Below, piece after piece: positions 28,945 to 50,070 of a stretch of DNA of 64,000 nt. This stretch comes from Batillaria attramentaria (taxonomy: Eukaryota; Mollusca; Gastropoda; Batillariidae). The first letter of the stretch is position 1. Each line of letters starts with the position of its first letter. The translations under genes were made by a program, and so were the position numbers. Location: NCBI GenBank assembly GCA_018292915.2, contig JACVVK020000039.1, positions 242,501 to 306,500 of the forward strand. Reading direction: 5' to 3'. Below the pieces are notes generated by a model. That model saw nothing but the letters and a program-made list of their open reading frames with translations. It did not search any database and was not told where the DNA came from.

Positions 28945-29092
28945 AAGGAAAACGAACATTTTAAAAAGCCCAACAAAACGATATGAGTATACATATTTTC
29001 TTGCCTTCCGTTCCAGATGGCGACGTCAAAAGAACCAACACACAGGCCAATATGTCTCCAACCGCCAAGAACACTCCACTCGCACGAGCCAT
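21078..29092 (-). CDS. Secreted C-type lectin with PAN-like domain
   Basis: Four minus-strand exons join in frame to 265 residues. 29092-29005: signal peptide MARASGVFLAVGDILACVLV, ending at a GC donor (AAG|GCAAGA). 24286-24103: ACPVGFHENAHHKSCLKI and SWHAARAQCADLDSALV. 23469-23219: FWTPVNDLWEEGDYRSTDG, AQPND, NGWQDKACAHSTYPVCE. 21352-21078: YNLDVIAAMTSVSRLRCAVT, CDAFAVL, FKLYLSRQ, stop. Exons 2-3 make a C-type lectin-like domain with QPN in the long loop and WQD in place of WND, so calcium binding is uncertain. Exon 4 has the spaced cysteines and hydrophobic pattern of a PAN/apple-like module, known for protein and sugar binding. Reading on past 23219 would give a stop at 23121, but that tail lies in dispersed repeat D2, so splicing to exon 4 is more credible. 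Weak points are the 4.7-kb first intron, the GC donor (a poorer GT donor lies at about 28993) and the exon 3 donor GTGGGT. Confidence 0.65.
21426..21595 (-). mobile_element. SINE S2 copy
   Basis: Near full-length S2: on the minus strand the head GAGCCGGGGTGGTCGAATGG, a B box, GCTGGCTTTTTCATCGTTG, GTGGAAAAGGACGTTAAACC and a CCCA tail. It lies in the intron before the PAN exon. Confidence 0.85.
22345..22790 (-). mobile_element. CR1/L2-like LINE 3' end
   Basis: On the minus strand the end of a reverse-transcriptase frame (WNSLPADLRNVPT, then F...LKTFLF, with frameshifts) is followed by a 3' UTR and an (ATT)n tail at 22355-22375. A sister copy in the same orientation is at 34335-34710. Both are strongly 5'-truncated. 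Confidence 0.65.
22940..23180. repeat. Dispersed repeat D2, copy 1
   Basis: Shares CTTGTGCCAGCCGCGCATGA-type sequence (here with CTCCTG), ACAAATAGTCCA, AGATTGCC and CATGCCCCGGAAGCT with 62915-63160 in the same order and orientation. It overlaps the read-through end of the third lectin-PAN exon, showing that this end is repeat-derived. Confidence 0.7.
23557..23600. repeat. (TAGGG)n pentamer run
   Basis: Eight or so uninterrupted TAGGG units lie in the intron between exons 2 and 3 of the lectin-PAN gene. The unit is one T short of the animal telomere hexamer, so this is a microsatellite rather than an internal telomere. Confidence 0.7.
23870..24090 (-). mobile_element. tRNA-derived SINE, family S4
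   Basis: On the minus strand GGCGTAGTGGTTAAGGCGTC is an A box and CGGGTTCGAATCGATG a B box, followed by an A-rich end. The T-run at 24069-24088 is its upstream flank. The copy ends 13 bases from the lectin exon 2 donor. Confidence 0.6.
24598..24945 (-). mobile_element. Two adjacent SINE S2 copies
   Basis: Copies at about 24598-24765 and 24780-24945 lie in the same orientation, each with tRNA-like head, B box (GAGTTCG.ATCCCGG) and GTGGAAAAGGACGTTA-type body. Both lie in intron 1 of the lectin-PAN gene. Confidence 0.8.
25640..25813 (-). mobile_element. SINE S2 copy
   Basis: Near full-length, very similar to the copies at 21426 and 29896. It lies in intron 1 of the lectin-PAN gene. Confidence 0.85.
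26298..26800 (+). mobile_element. 500-bp tRNA-derived SINE, family S3
   Basis: The head CCCCGTAGTATAGTGGTTAG and a B box GGGTTCGAGTCCCAGG (about 26352) are followed by a long body (GCACCGCAGGTGCCGTAGTT; CATCATGCATAATAAAAATT) and poly(A). A second full copy lies inverted at 43312-43795, and fragments lie at 40806-40895 and 49184-49235. Confidence 0.85.
26850..28300. repeat. Large GT-rich microsatellite block and flanks
   Basis: 27523-27747 is a (GT)n array interrupted by CT and GC steps. It is bracketed by G-runs at 27388-27402, 27746-27757 and 27836-27847. A tRNA-like SINE head on the minus strand (GGTGGTCCAGTGGATAAAGC, B box GGTTCGAATC) sits at about 28100-28190. No exon is seen here. Confidence 0.6.
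28311..28489 (-). mobile_element. SINE S2 copy
   Basis: Near full-length S2 with a small duplication near its B box (GATTCAGTCGAACTCA on the plus strand). It lies in intron 1 of the lectin-PAN gene. Confidence 0.8.
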
Positions 29093-29418
29093 ATTTCTGC
29101 GTTTGGTTATCACAATTTTCACGGCACTTTTAGAAGCAGAGCTTGCAGCCGGACGAGCCGCAAATAAATAGTTTGTGATTGCGGCTGGTGCTACAGTAAC
29201 ACCCAAGCTTCTGGAGGATGATGTCATGAGCAGGTATTGGCGAGAGAACTTAAGGGTCGCGCACACGCTGCCAGGCTGAGAGGCAGGCGCAAGCAATAAC
29301 GCGTGCAGGTGGCAAGGTCTCTCCCGCACACGCTGACAGTGAGTGTATGGCAGCGGCGGAAGAGATTACCACGTGACACGAGAACGAGAGTGCAAAGAGC
29401 TGCCCCACACGCACACGC

Positions 29419-29492
<74 letters not shown>

Positions 29493-29637
29493 TGAAATTG
29501 AAATAACTTTATTTGAAAACGGTGGAAGTTTTGGTCTTGCAACCAATTTTCAAACTTGCCGTTTTTAAGAACAAACAACTAAGCTTAAACAAAAAAGCCA
29601 AATGATCGAACATACGTAAACCTGGAACAAGAAACTT

Positions 29638-29724
<87 letters not shown>

Positions 29725-29895
29725 GAGAGAGAAAGAGAGAGAGAGAGAGATGATGGTGATGGTGATGGTGATGGTGATGATGATGAAAAGTTTTGACAGA
29801 AATTCGACAGTTTGCGAACTTGCCGTTGCTAATACTACAGCGACTATCTACTAAGGAAAAAAGGAAGCAAAATGTAAGAGAGAGAGAGAGAGAGA

Positions 29896-30073
29896 GGGTG
29901 GGGTGGGTGTTTGGGGGTTTAACGTCCTTTTCCACCACATAGGGTGATATCAAAGACGGGGCAACGATGAAAAAGCCAGCACAAAATTAATATTTGGCCC
30001 CAGCCGGGATCGAACTCACGACCCGAGCATTAGAAGTCCAACACTCTACCATTCGACCACCCCGGCTCCCCAG
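29896..30073 (-). mobile_element. SINE S2 copy flanked by GA tracts
   Basis: Full-length S2 inserted between (GA)n runs at about 29878-29895 and 30074-30097. The flanking GAGAGAGAG may include its target-site duplication. A 30-base sequence (CTATCTACTAAGGAAAAAAG) occurs both before (29850) and after (30130) the element. Confidence 0.8.
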
Positions 30074-30339
30074 AGAGAGAGAGAGAGAGAGAGAGAAAAT
30101 TATGCACTCAGCTACAAGAAACAAACAGAGACTATCTACTAAGGAAAAAAGGAAGCAAAATATAAAAGAGAGAGAGAGAGAGTTCAACACAGAAAATTAT
30201 CATAGCACTAAACTACAAGAAACAAAACCATAGAGAAAATCGTCCATCAGGTCAAAACGCATTCACACACACGTGCGACCTTTGTAAACACAAATCACTG
30301 AAATGATGTAAAATAGAAAATCAAAATAACAGATTGCCG

Positions 30340-30508
30340 CGTAACGTACGTTACGTGCGATCCATCAGGTACTGTTTGAGTGCACGCTTAAACGTAGAAG
30401 TAGATATATTTTGTTTCAGGCGTGAAGGGAGTGAATTCCACTGTAATGCTCCAGCGAAGGAAAGGCTTGTTTTGAATAAGTCAGTACGGGGTAATAGTAA
30501 GCGCAGTA

Positions 30509-30510
<2 letters not shown>
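30340..30510 (-). mobile_element. CR1/L2-like LINE 3' end
   Basis: On the minus strand the frame reads FAGALQWNSLPSRLKQ, then FKRALKQYLM, the carboxyl signature of a non-LTR reverse transcriptase. A (CA)n array follows at about 30510-30578. Confidence 0.65.
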
Positions 30511-30579
<69 letters not shown>

Positions 30580-30743
30580 ACAGGTGCACCCACAACGGCA
30601 CACACCGGCGCGCGCGCGCGCGCACACACACACACACACTCACACACACTTTTTACGGCCGCGCACACAGAAAGACAGAGACAGACAGACCTTGCAGGGA
30701 GGTAAGCCTGTAAGCAGTATTTCTACCACACGACTTGACTGGA

Positions 30744-30787
30744 AGCAAAGATCCTCTATACAATAAATTGTATAGAGGATCTTTGCT
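30744..30787. repeat. Perfect 20-bp hairpin with 4-base loop
   Basis: The arms AGCAAAGATCCTCTATACAA (30744-30763) and its exact complement (30768-30787) surround the loop TAAA. Confidence 0.85.
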
Positions 30788-31639
30788 GGAAGTGCCAAGT
30801 CTGGAGAGGCTGAAAAGGGCATTTGTGGCATCATGTGAAGTGCCTCTTGGATACCGAACGGAAGCGGGCCTCGCGTTGGGCGCTGTCAACTTTCGGCGTT
30901 ACTGGCCCAATCTGCGGGTTTCCGCTCTAGCCATTACCAGAAAAGCGCGAAACTCCGGACGATAAAGCATCAATGAATTAGTTGTATGTGCGGTGCTTTT
31001 GGCACATTTTACATGACGTTCAACTTCGATTATAATTACGTAAAGGCATCAAGTCAATGACTTAGCTTTGCCGAGTTATAAGTGTATGCAAACATTAGGC
31101 AAAAAAAAAAAACTATTGTTGTTTCTGGTAACCCGACCGACCCTACCCCCCCCCCCCCGACCCTAAAAAAAAATTTTGGCTGCTGGAAAAAAAAAAGGAA
31201 GAAAAAATACAAGCACGACCCGTTTCGGTTTTCATGCGCCTGTCGTCAGGGAAGTTGTGCGCCATCGCGGACCCAAGATTAGAACGAAATTGGTAAGATA
31301 GTGTGTTATAATATTAAATACAGTTTCACAGAGCATCATTTCTTATTAATACCCGGTTTCTTTGTTCTTGGATGTGTGTGTGTGGGGGGGGGGTAAAAAA
31401 AAACTACCTACCTACCCTAATTTTTTTTTTTTGCCATGTTACCAGAAACTTTTTTTTTTTTTTTTTTTTTTGCCTTACTACTTGCTACTTGTCTTCGAGC
31501 CTCAAGCTATCAAAATGGACCCCCTTTTCCCCGTTGCTATGCCGCTTCAAAAGTTCCGACGACGCTTGTTCTCATCTAAAGCCGTTATTTTAAAACGTGA
31601 GCATATGCACAAGTTTAGATTGTGGTAACTTATCAGGTC

Positions 31640-31960
31640 ACTAGCAGAGTACCCGGCTTCGCTCGGGTATACATACCCGTTTACTTGTTGTTACTTGTGT
31701 CAATCCACTTTAATGCCGTCGGTCTCATATTTCAAACACTATTTGTGGCAAAACTAAATTCAGAATTAATTTCACCAAACTTGATAGACTTTATTTTGTT
31801 TCTTTATCCTATGTTCTCCCCCCCCCCCCCCCCAAAGTGTCCTTCTAGGCTCATGGCAAATTTGGTGGCAATCGGCCGACTCGTTTGGACGCCAACCCCA
31901 GACACAGACACACACACACACACAGACGCTAGCCGCTTATTATATAGAAGTCGGGCTCTG
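31640..31960. repeat. Dispersed repeat with GTACCCGGCTTCGCTCGGGT end
   Basis: A stretch beginning at the palindromic CCCGGCTTCGCTCGGG and including TTTGGTGGCAATCGGCCGAC resembles widespread invertebrate interspersed repeats. No second copy occurs in this window, so the call rests on that resemblance only. Confidence 0.35.
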
Positions 31961-32277
31961 GAAGGTAAACGACCCCTTTTAATCATTCTAACCGACAACT
32001 AAAAACCCAAAGCGTTTTTTTTCTTTTTCCGGTGCTGTGGCTTTTTGAATTTGAAAAAAAAAAAAAAAAAAAAAAAAACGCGGTGCTATGGCCGCGTGGG
32101 AACCCCATGATTGACAGTGCAACAGTGCAACGATTTGGACCGGCACAGCACCGGAAAAACGCCCGTCCATTCTCTTTCATCCCCCGTGGGTTCGGCCGCT
32201 TGTTTGTGACGTCTATCGCGTACGTAGTTTGGCTTGGTGTCATTACGAGTTTGCAGGGACCGTGTAAAAAAAATTAA

Positions 32278-32890
32278 ACTTAAAGCCTGCTTTTAACTGG
32301 GCACAGCGCGCGATACACATATGTGCACGGTAATCTTGAAGAATAGTATACGAAATTCTGGGAGCTATTTGCACGCACTTTTTCGGGTGCTTTCGGTTCT
32401 GCTCGATGCAAAGAGACGTAAGACACCCCCACCTGCTCACTTTGACCTCTCCTTCCCCGCAAATAATTTATTTCATTTCACAAGTAGGGATATGCACACA
32501 AATCCAATGCGCCATTTTGGTTGCTGATCACATGCGCACGTCATCACTACTGGGGTAATTTCGTATACTATTCTTCAAGATTACCCATGTACACATCACA
32601 GTCGTTGCGCTCGGTGTCTCTACTAACTACAAACCTGAACATAGCTGTGCTCGGTGACAAACCCGAATGAAGATGCACTGTCCGCCATGTTTGCCCGCCG
32701 AGTGACGTAGTGCAGCCAACCAGAATCTGTTGTGGAAACCACAGTCACAGTTGTGGCTATTTGAAATCCAGGTTGCTGTGAGGACGCCACAGCGGCGGAA
32801 ACCCCCCAAATCACAACTGAATCACAACTGTGTCAACTGTGGACAGCACTGTGGCGCTCCGCAGTGCCCAGTTAAGTGCCGGCTTAGCGC
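32278..32890. mobile_element. Nested inverted repeats, putative fold-back element
   Basis: Inner arms: 32321-32356 (GGTAATCTTGAAGAATAGTA) and its inverted match at 32556-32597. Outer arms: TTTTAACTGGGCACAGCGCG near 32291 and an inverted CAGTGCCCAGTTAAGTGCCG near 32862, diverged. The layout suggests one TIR element of about 280 bp inside or next to another of about 610 bp. No coding frame. Confidence 0.45.
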
Positions 32891-33170
32891 AGTAGCACTA
32901 GCAACTGACAATTCCTTCACCTTCTTATGGGATTCGAAAATCGTATTCGAAAATCATAGATATGACGCGAAGTACCCATAGTTTCTTCTGCCCTTGAAGC
33001 AGGTTTTGGTCATCTTGTTCTTAACATGTCATTTGCACATAACACCGATGGAGTCGTCTTAGATTTGTTGTTGTTGTTGTTGTTTTGGGCAGTTTGGTGT
33101 GATAATGATCGGAGAGATAAAAACAGATTTAAAAAAAGAAAGGTGAGATGAAAACAGAGGACACGGCGAT

Positions 33171-33270
33171 TTTGTATTTTTTAAAAAATGAAACAGACAG
33201 GTATACGCAGCACACCCCCCCCCCCTTAAACACCCGCTCCCGCGCGCACACACACACACGCACGCACGCA

Positions 33271-33349
<79 letters not shown>

Positions 33350-33583
33350 CAGTGCAACCTGAATCGAAGTGTTGTGTGTCTCAGGAACCTATTCCGATAA
33401 TGACAAATATTGGATATATGCCCTGCATTTCTCCGTGGCCAGATCCAGGGGCTTTGTGCATTTCCCCGCTCCCCGCTTTGTATTTTTTAAAAAATGAAAC
33501 AGACAGGTATACGCAGCACACCCCCCCCCCCCTTAAACACCCGCTCCCGCGCGCACACACACACACGCACGCACGCACGCACG

Positions 33584-33674
<91 letters not shown>

Positions 33675-33789
33675 CAGTGCAACCTGAATCGAAGTGTTGT
33701 GTGTCTCAGGAACCTATTCCGATAATGACAAATATTGGATATATGCCCTGCATTTCTCCGTGGCCAGATCCAGGGGCTTTGTGCATTTC
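33171..33789. repeat. Tandem duplication of a ~310-bp unit
   Basis: The two units (33171-33466 and 33475-33789) each run from TTTGTATTTTTTAAAAAATG through a C-run and a (CA)n array to GATCCAGGGGCTTTGTGCAT. Outside the length-variable CA and C tracts they look identical. Confidence 0.85.
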
Positions 33790-33999
33790 AAGTACAAACA
33801 CTCAGACGATTGCCACATCGCAGCAAAAAAAAAAAAAAAAAAAAATCCATGTCCTCACTGCAAAGCGTGCGCAATCGTTAAAAGCAGGACACCGCTAGCA
33901 TAGATACTGCACGTAATTCAGTTCAGTCGTTAAGTCTTCCACCAAGTCCTTATCCCAATGTTTCCATGTTCACATTTCCCCCCACCTCCTTGCCCCGCG

Positions 34000-34160
34000 G
34001 GGAGCCGGGGCAGACGAGCGGTAAAGTGTTGGTCTTTATATGCTCAGGTCGTGAGTTCGAATCCCGGCTACGAGCCGAACATTTGTGCTGGCGTTTTCTT
34101 CGTTGCTCCGTTTTTTGATGTCACCAATATGTGGTGGAAAAGGACGTTAACCCCCCCCCC
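34000..34160 (+). mobile_element. SINE S2 copy, plus strand
   Basis: Head GGGGAGCCGGGGCAGACGAG, B box GAGTTCGAATCCCGGC, body GTGGTGGAAAAGGACGTTAA, C-rich tail. The anticodon-arm region differs from most S2 copies. Confidence 0.75.
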
Positions 34161-34334
34161 CCTGAACACCCACCCCGCCGACTCCTCCCCGCTCCCATGC
34201 ACCCTTTTAACTTTATCTCTCGCTGACACCCGTCGCTTGCAGAAGCCACATAGTTAGACGCAGCCTGCTTGATACGCTCATCTACCTCTGTGCCAGGTAC
34301 TCTACTTCGATCCAATACCGTTAAGTTGTTTTTT

Positions 34335-34710
34335 TAATAATAATAATGATAATAATAATAATAATACATGTACATTTTATTTGTAGAGCGCATTTCTTTA
34401 GAAAAAACTCAATGCGCCGATCGCTCACTAACACTCACGCAAATTTTACAAAGATGGACAGACGTGCACTGGCGAAAATGACAAGTAACTCAGAAAATTA
34501 CTGGGAAGCTTTGCTAAAATCAATCAGCACGTTTTGCGATTGCTCTTCCAAGAGTGGGCGCATTTCTCAGATTCGCAGGAGAGTTCCATAAGGTTGGTGC
34601 GACAAAACTGAAAGAGCGCTCGCCAAAGGATTTCAAATTGCGCTCGGGAATTTTGAGAAGCCTCTCGGACGACGACCGGAGGGTTCGCGACGGTTGATAG
34701 GTGACGAGTG
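34335..34710 (-). mobile_element. CR1/L2-like LINE 3' end, sister of 22345
   Basis: Starts with an (AAT)n tail at 34335-34363, then GAGCGCATTTCTTTAGAAAA. It ends with GAGAAGCCTCTCGGACGACG, the same landmarks as the copy at 22345-22790. Orientation (minus) is set by the tail. Confidence 0.65.
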
Positions 34711-36014
34711 ACGCCGAAAGGTATGGTGGAAGGTTGCCATCAAAGTCGGTCGGACAGGGATTCTCTTATCACCGGATCCCCTCAGTCCGGACTTACGGTT
34801 CAATTAACAGGACCAGGATCGCTTGAGCAATGGATCGATTCACCCAAGCTCCGTATTTACCTAAAGGTCTGTTTTCGTTTGTTCTTGAGATGCATGAATT
34901 GTCTAGAACAGTGCATTCCTTTTAGCTGAGTGATCAATCAGTTCCCGCTCAACATGAGCCCGTATATATATATATCGGATTTTCAACCTCGCCATGAGGC
35001 AAAGCCTAATCTCTGCGCGAAACGCAAGACGAAACAATTCCCGTCCCGTCCCGGCCCATAAAAAATACCACCGCCATAGATTTGAAGAGAGAGAGAAAGA
35101 AAAACAAAAAAACAAAAACAAAAAAAGAAAACCAAAAAAAGGAAAATAACAAAACAGCAACACAAGCATTAACAGCAACATCACCACAGAAGAAACAGCA
35201 TGTTTTTTTTGAGAAACAACTTAATGTGATAGGTCCAGTCCTCCTTTCACTTTGCCTCGTATAAGTCGCTGTATTTTTCTCGAATTTTCTCGCGTTTTCT
35301 CGAATCAGTCAACGACAGATGCGAAGACAAGATTTAATACGATCGCAATGATAATTTTCACTCTGTCAGAACACTCAGCATACCTCAAGACAAGGAAAAG
35401 CCTTTATGATTTACGTGCGACCTTGACCTTTACAAGAGGTCACTGAGAAATGCACTGTTACCAGCCGTCTATCTGCCCAAACTACCCACCCTTTCTGAAA
35501 CTTCTCAGCTGACCTAAAATGTATGCATAAAAAGCTTTTGTACCAACTATACATGTGCCTAGTTGGTGTCGTCGGAGGCTTATTGTTTATACTTGAGTAA
35601 ATGAGAACATTTTTTGGAACGTTCAACATGACCTTGTGACCTTGACCTTCGAAAGAGGCCATTCAAAATCATCTTGGAAAGGCCTCGTCATCAACTAGTT
35701 TCTACTATTTATGGTTCCTAAGAAGAGTTAAAGAACTGTTAAAGTTTGCCACAGGCAGGCAGACTGACAAAACGTACAGACACGCATATAAACTCACTTG
35801 GTCATACACGTGAGTCAAAACTCAGACGCGGTTCGAATGCCTCGATATTCTTACCGAAGAGCATAGTTTATTGTTTTATCAGGACGCCCTTTGTCTGTGA
35901 GTGTCCGATCTGGTCTCGCATTGTGCATGCACCGGAAGGGTCAAGACAGTGAAAACAGTTTGTGGCATGCAACGACAGTCCTTCCACTGCGCCTGAAGAC
36001 TGTGCAAGCCTGCA

Positions 36015-36345
36015 GAAGAACAATAATAATAATAATAATGACGATTTATAAGGCGCCTATACTTGAAATAAGACAGGCTCTAAGCGCCGTACATCATAAC
36101 TACATACACCACTTTCATACACACAGACTCACAGGGAACATTCAAAGTTAAACAATATCTCACAACAAGTAGGCTGACACGGTGTGGAAGGGCAGAGTAA
36201 ATCAGTAATCCGTTTTAAATAGGTGGGTTTTGAGGCAGCGTTTGAAGCTGGCACTGGACTGTGTGTGTCTAAGTGATCTAGGAAGTTGGTTCCAGAGAGC
36301 TGCAGCCTGAAAGGAAAAGGATCTCTGACCATATGTTTTAGTTCT
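36015..36345 (-). mobile_element. CR1/L2-like LINE 3' end
   Basis: On the minus strand the frame reads FQAAALWNQLPRSLRHTQSS, then FKRCLKTHLF, with an (ATT)n tail at 36021-36039. It lies inside the left arm of the inverted duplication. Confidence 0.7.
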
Positions 36346-36523
36346 CACTGGGGGGGGGGGGGGGGGGGGGTGCACAGAACTTTAGTGTCAGAGGAGCTGC
36401 GTAACTGCCTGGATGGAGTGTAACAATGAAGGAGTTCAGAAAGGTAGGAAGACGAAAACGCACAGGACTTAATAAGTATTTTCGTCTGATTCCTGCTCAC
36501 CCCCACCCTCACGCACGCACGCG

Positions 36524-36578
<55 letters not shown>

Positions 36579-37188
36579 ATGTCTCTTTGTCAAGTGGTTT
36601 TATGTCAGCAGGCTGGGGAATTGCTGAGGGGGGAAAAAAAAGAGACTGAGTAGTGAGACCTACCCCGGGGTGCAGATGGAGGAAGCGCCCTGGTGGGGGA
36701 CCTCGAGGGCAACGATCCACTTAAGAAACATTAGCATTTTTAAACCCACCGACTAGGCTCTTGGCACCCAGAAGTAAACTGTTGCCTTGCTACTGGCATA
36801 CAAGTCTTCAAAAATGAAATTAGACTGTCCCTTGTGGCATGTTTCATGATACATTTACGGTGTGTGCAGTCTTCGTCTTCCCCCCCCCCCCCCCCCCCTT
36901 TCCTTTTGCCGAGCCTTTTTTTTTTTTTTTTTTTTTGCTGAAAGGATAGGACATTTGGCTGAAAATCGCCAAATGACTAAAAACTGCCCAACCTGGCTAC
37001 ACACTACCGAAACTGGCAACAGAGCTGACAACAACTTGTGACAAGAAAATAATAGGAAGATCGGGGGCTTTGGCGACGGGATTTCACCCCCAAGTTGTAA
37101 GGACAGTGCCATGTAAGAAACGCATCAACAACTGACAAGATCAACAAAAGATTCATGTTTCACGCACGTTGAGAGATTACCACTGATG

Positions 37189-47911
<10,723 letters not shown>

Positions 47912-48246
47912 TGTTTCTTGTGCGGACAGACGTAGAAAACTAATCTTGTTAGGCTTTCTCCTTTCGTTTCTTCCCTGCCTAGCCCGAAGACTGCACGATG
48001 TTCCAGACAGTGGAAGCAAAACAGGTCTGCGCTTTGACTGCACTGTGGCGATTTAAAAACGCAAGCCCACCCTCACTTTGCGCCATTGCGTAACATTTAC
48101 CATGGCCACTCAAGGCTTGTTATTCTGATAATACGCCTACGTTTGCCATTTATCATCTGTCACAGCTTATTCTGGTAATTTTCCATTTGCCTCTGACTCA
48201 TTCAGTCACTCACTCACTGAATGCCCATTACGCCTATTAGTACAGT

Positions 48247-48486
48247 TCAGTTGGTATAGTTCACCCGTTACGGGGTGCAAATGTACACCAGTCATGCGCA
48301 GGAGGTGCAAATAAACTCCAGTCGTCCACTAACGGAGACGGGAGGGGTTGCAAATGTTCTCCGGGGTCTGGCGAGGTGAAGTCACGTAGCCGCCGCTGAC
48401 TTCGTTCTACGACTTTATGCGAAATATCGACGGAATTGACTGGTATACATTTGCACCCCTTTAACGGGCGAACTATACCAACTGAG
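48247..48486. mobile_element. M1 inverted-repeat element, copy 2
   Basis: The ends CAGTTGGTATAGTTCACCCG and CGGGCGAACTATACCAACTG are inverted repeats continuing for about 45 bases. It is 240 bp long with no coding capacity. It abuts the Harbinger-like element, with only two bases between them and its TTA duplication. Confidence 0.75.
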
Positions 48487-48491
48487 CGTTA

Positions 48492-48911
48492 AGCTCGGTA
48501 CTAATTAAGCGATTTTGAGACCGATTTCACCGAATAAAATCGCTTCGGCGACTTCGGCCGATGCGAAATGCGGACATCGGTGGCAAATCGGGCGATGTTT
48601 TCTTCGCCTGGCGGGACCCACGATTTTTTCAGACAGTTCGGCGAACAAGCTTGTTGATTGGCTAAATGAAGTCACGTGACTATCTAGAAAAAATGGCTTC
48701 CGAGGCAGATGTGATCGAGACGGGGTGCGACATTATTGTGCTAACTGCAGAGGATATGTTTTTATTCATCGATGCTTGGGAGGAGAACCCATGCCTGTGG
48801 CGTGTTCGCTGTATCAAGAAGGCACGGCGAAGAAATTCGCACCGAATGACATCGGTTGCAGCAATTCGGTCGAATTTTCTTCGGTAGAAATCGCTTAATT
48901 AGTACCAGGCT
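48492..48911 (+). mobile_element. PIF/Harbinger-like element with MADF-like frame
   Basis: 420 bp. The left end AGCTCGGTACTAATTAAGCG and the right end, read inverted as AGCCTGGTACTAATTAAGCG, are TIRs of at least 24 bp with two mismatches. TTA lies on both sides (48489-48491 and 48912-48914), the 3-bp target duplication typical of PIF/Harbinger. Inside, 48666-48887 encodes 73 residues, including FIDAWEENPCLWRVRC and a basic KKARRR. This resembles the start of a MADF/Myb-SANT-like DNA-binding domain, the kind encoded by the second gene of Harbinger elements. There is no transposase, so it is non-autonomous. Confidence 0.75.
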
Positions 48912-48919
48912 TTAGTAGA

Positions 48920-49480
48920 ACGGAAAACGCAATCGGTGGAGTGGGCGGTGATCCGTCAGATAACTAACAAAGGATGGAGGGTTGTGAAGAAGTTAGAAGT
49001 ACCCAGTGATTATGAATCTGATGATAAGAAATGTGGTCAGGCCGCTGGACAAAATATGTGAGAAAAGGATTTTTCGAGAGTCGAGTGGTCGGGAACCAGT
49101 CACAAATTGCCTCCCTTACTAGAGCTCTTGACTGAAAGAACGTATAGTCTATATGAATGCGATTATTATTATTATTATTATTCCATCATCCTCATCCTCA
49201 GTATCATGCATAATAAAAACTGCCCCAGCGTAGGTAAGTGAGCGAGACGACACATCTAGCGGGTGTTGAGTGTTGAGTGCTGCACGATCTTTCTCGCTCA
49301 ATGTCAAAACGCAAACTGAGCCGGCTGTGAAATCAGACTGCCCTTGGCTTTTACAGGCGTTTCTTGAACGTGGAAACTTTGTAACTCTTCTTCTTCTTCC
49401 TCGATCACTCAGACAGGCACGCCAGTAGTCCTGATGAAGGACTCTCTCCGTCGGAGACACTCAGCCGAGCCGAAGATCTT
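48920..49480. repeat. Dispersed repeat D4 and SINE S3 fragment
   Basis: 49184-49235 is an S3 piece. 49250-49380 (AAACGCAAACTGAGCCGGCT; ACTGCCCTTGGCTTTTACAG) recurs inverted at about 53150-53280. No gene is seen; the open frames lack motifs. Confidence 0.5.
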
Positions 49481-49484
49481 CATG

Positions 49485-50070
49485 AGGGTGATACCAAAAG
49501 ACGGGGCGACGAGGAGAAAGCCAGCATAATGTTTTGGTACCCAGGCGGGATTCGAACTCGCCCTGAGCATTCAAAGTAACGCTTCATTAAGCTACGCGGA
49601 GGCGGGGGAGGGGGTGAGGGGGTGTTTGGGAGTTTCACGTTCTTTTCCACCAAGCGTGAGTGATATCAAAGGCGGGGCAACGAGAAAAAGGCCAGCTCAA
49701 ATATTTGGCTCCAGTCGTGATACAAACAAAAGGCCAGAGCATTGAAAGTCCAAGTATCCGGGCGGAGGGGGGTGGGGGGGGGGTGACACTGACATCAGAT
49801 GTAATGGAACCTGCCTAATTTCGAGAAATGTGAAAGGTTGACCGGATGGAGCGCCGGGGCTGTGAGACTCCACGGCAACAATATTTAGTTTGATGTCGAC
49901 GTAAATTGGATAATACGCGGGGGTGGGTGGGTGTTCGGGAGTTTAACGTCCTTTTCCACCACGTATGGGTGATATCAAAGACGGCGCAACTAGAAAAAAG
50001 GCCAGCACAAATATGGGGCCCCAGCTGGGATTCGAACTCACGACCCGAGCATTAAGAGTCCAATGCTGGA
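49485..50070 (-). mobile_element. Three SINE S2 copies, variously truncated
   Basis: Copies at about 49485-49600, 49614-49755 and 49922-50070, all on the minus strand. The middle copy has a mutated B box; the last keeps GATTCGAACTCACGACCC on the plus strand. Confidence 0.7.

Noticed and set aside
34903..35187. Hydrophobic minus-strand frame that might be transmembrane exons of the Cache gene
   Set aside because: The Phe/Leu richness comes from an A-rich low-complexity tract (AAAACAAAA type); no receptor motifs.
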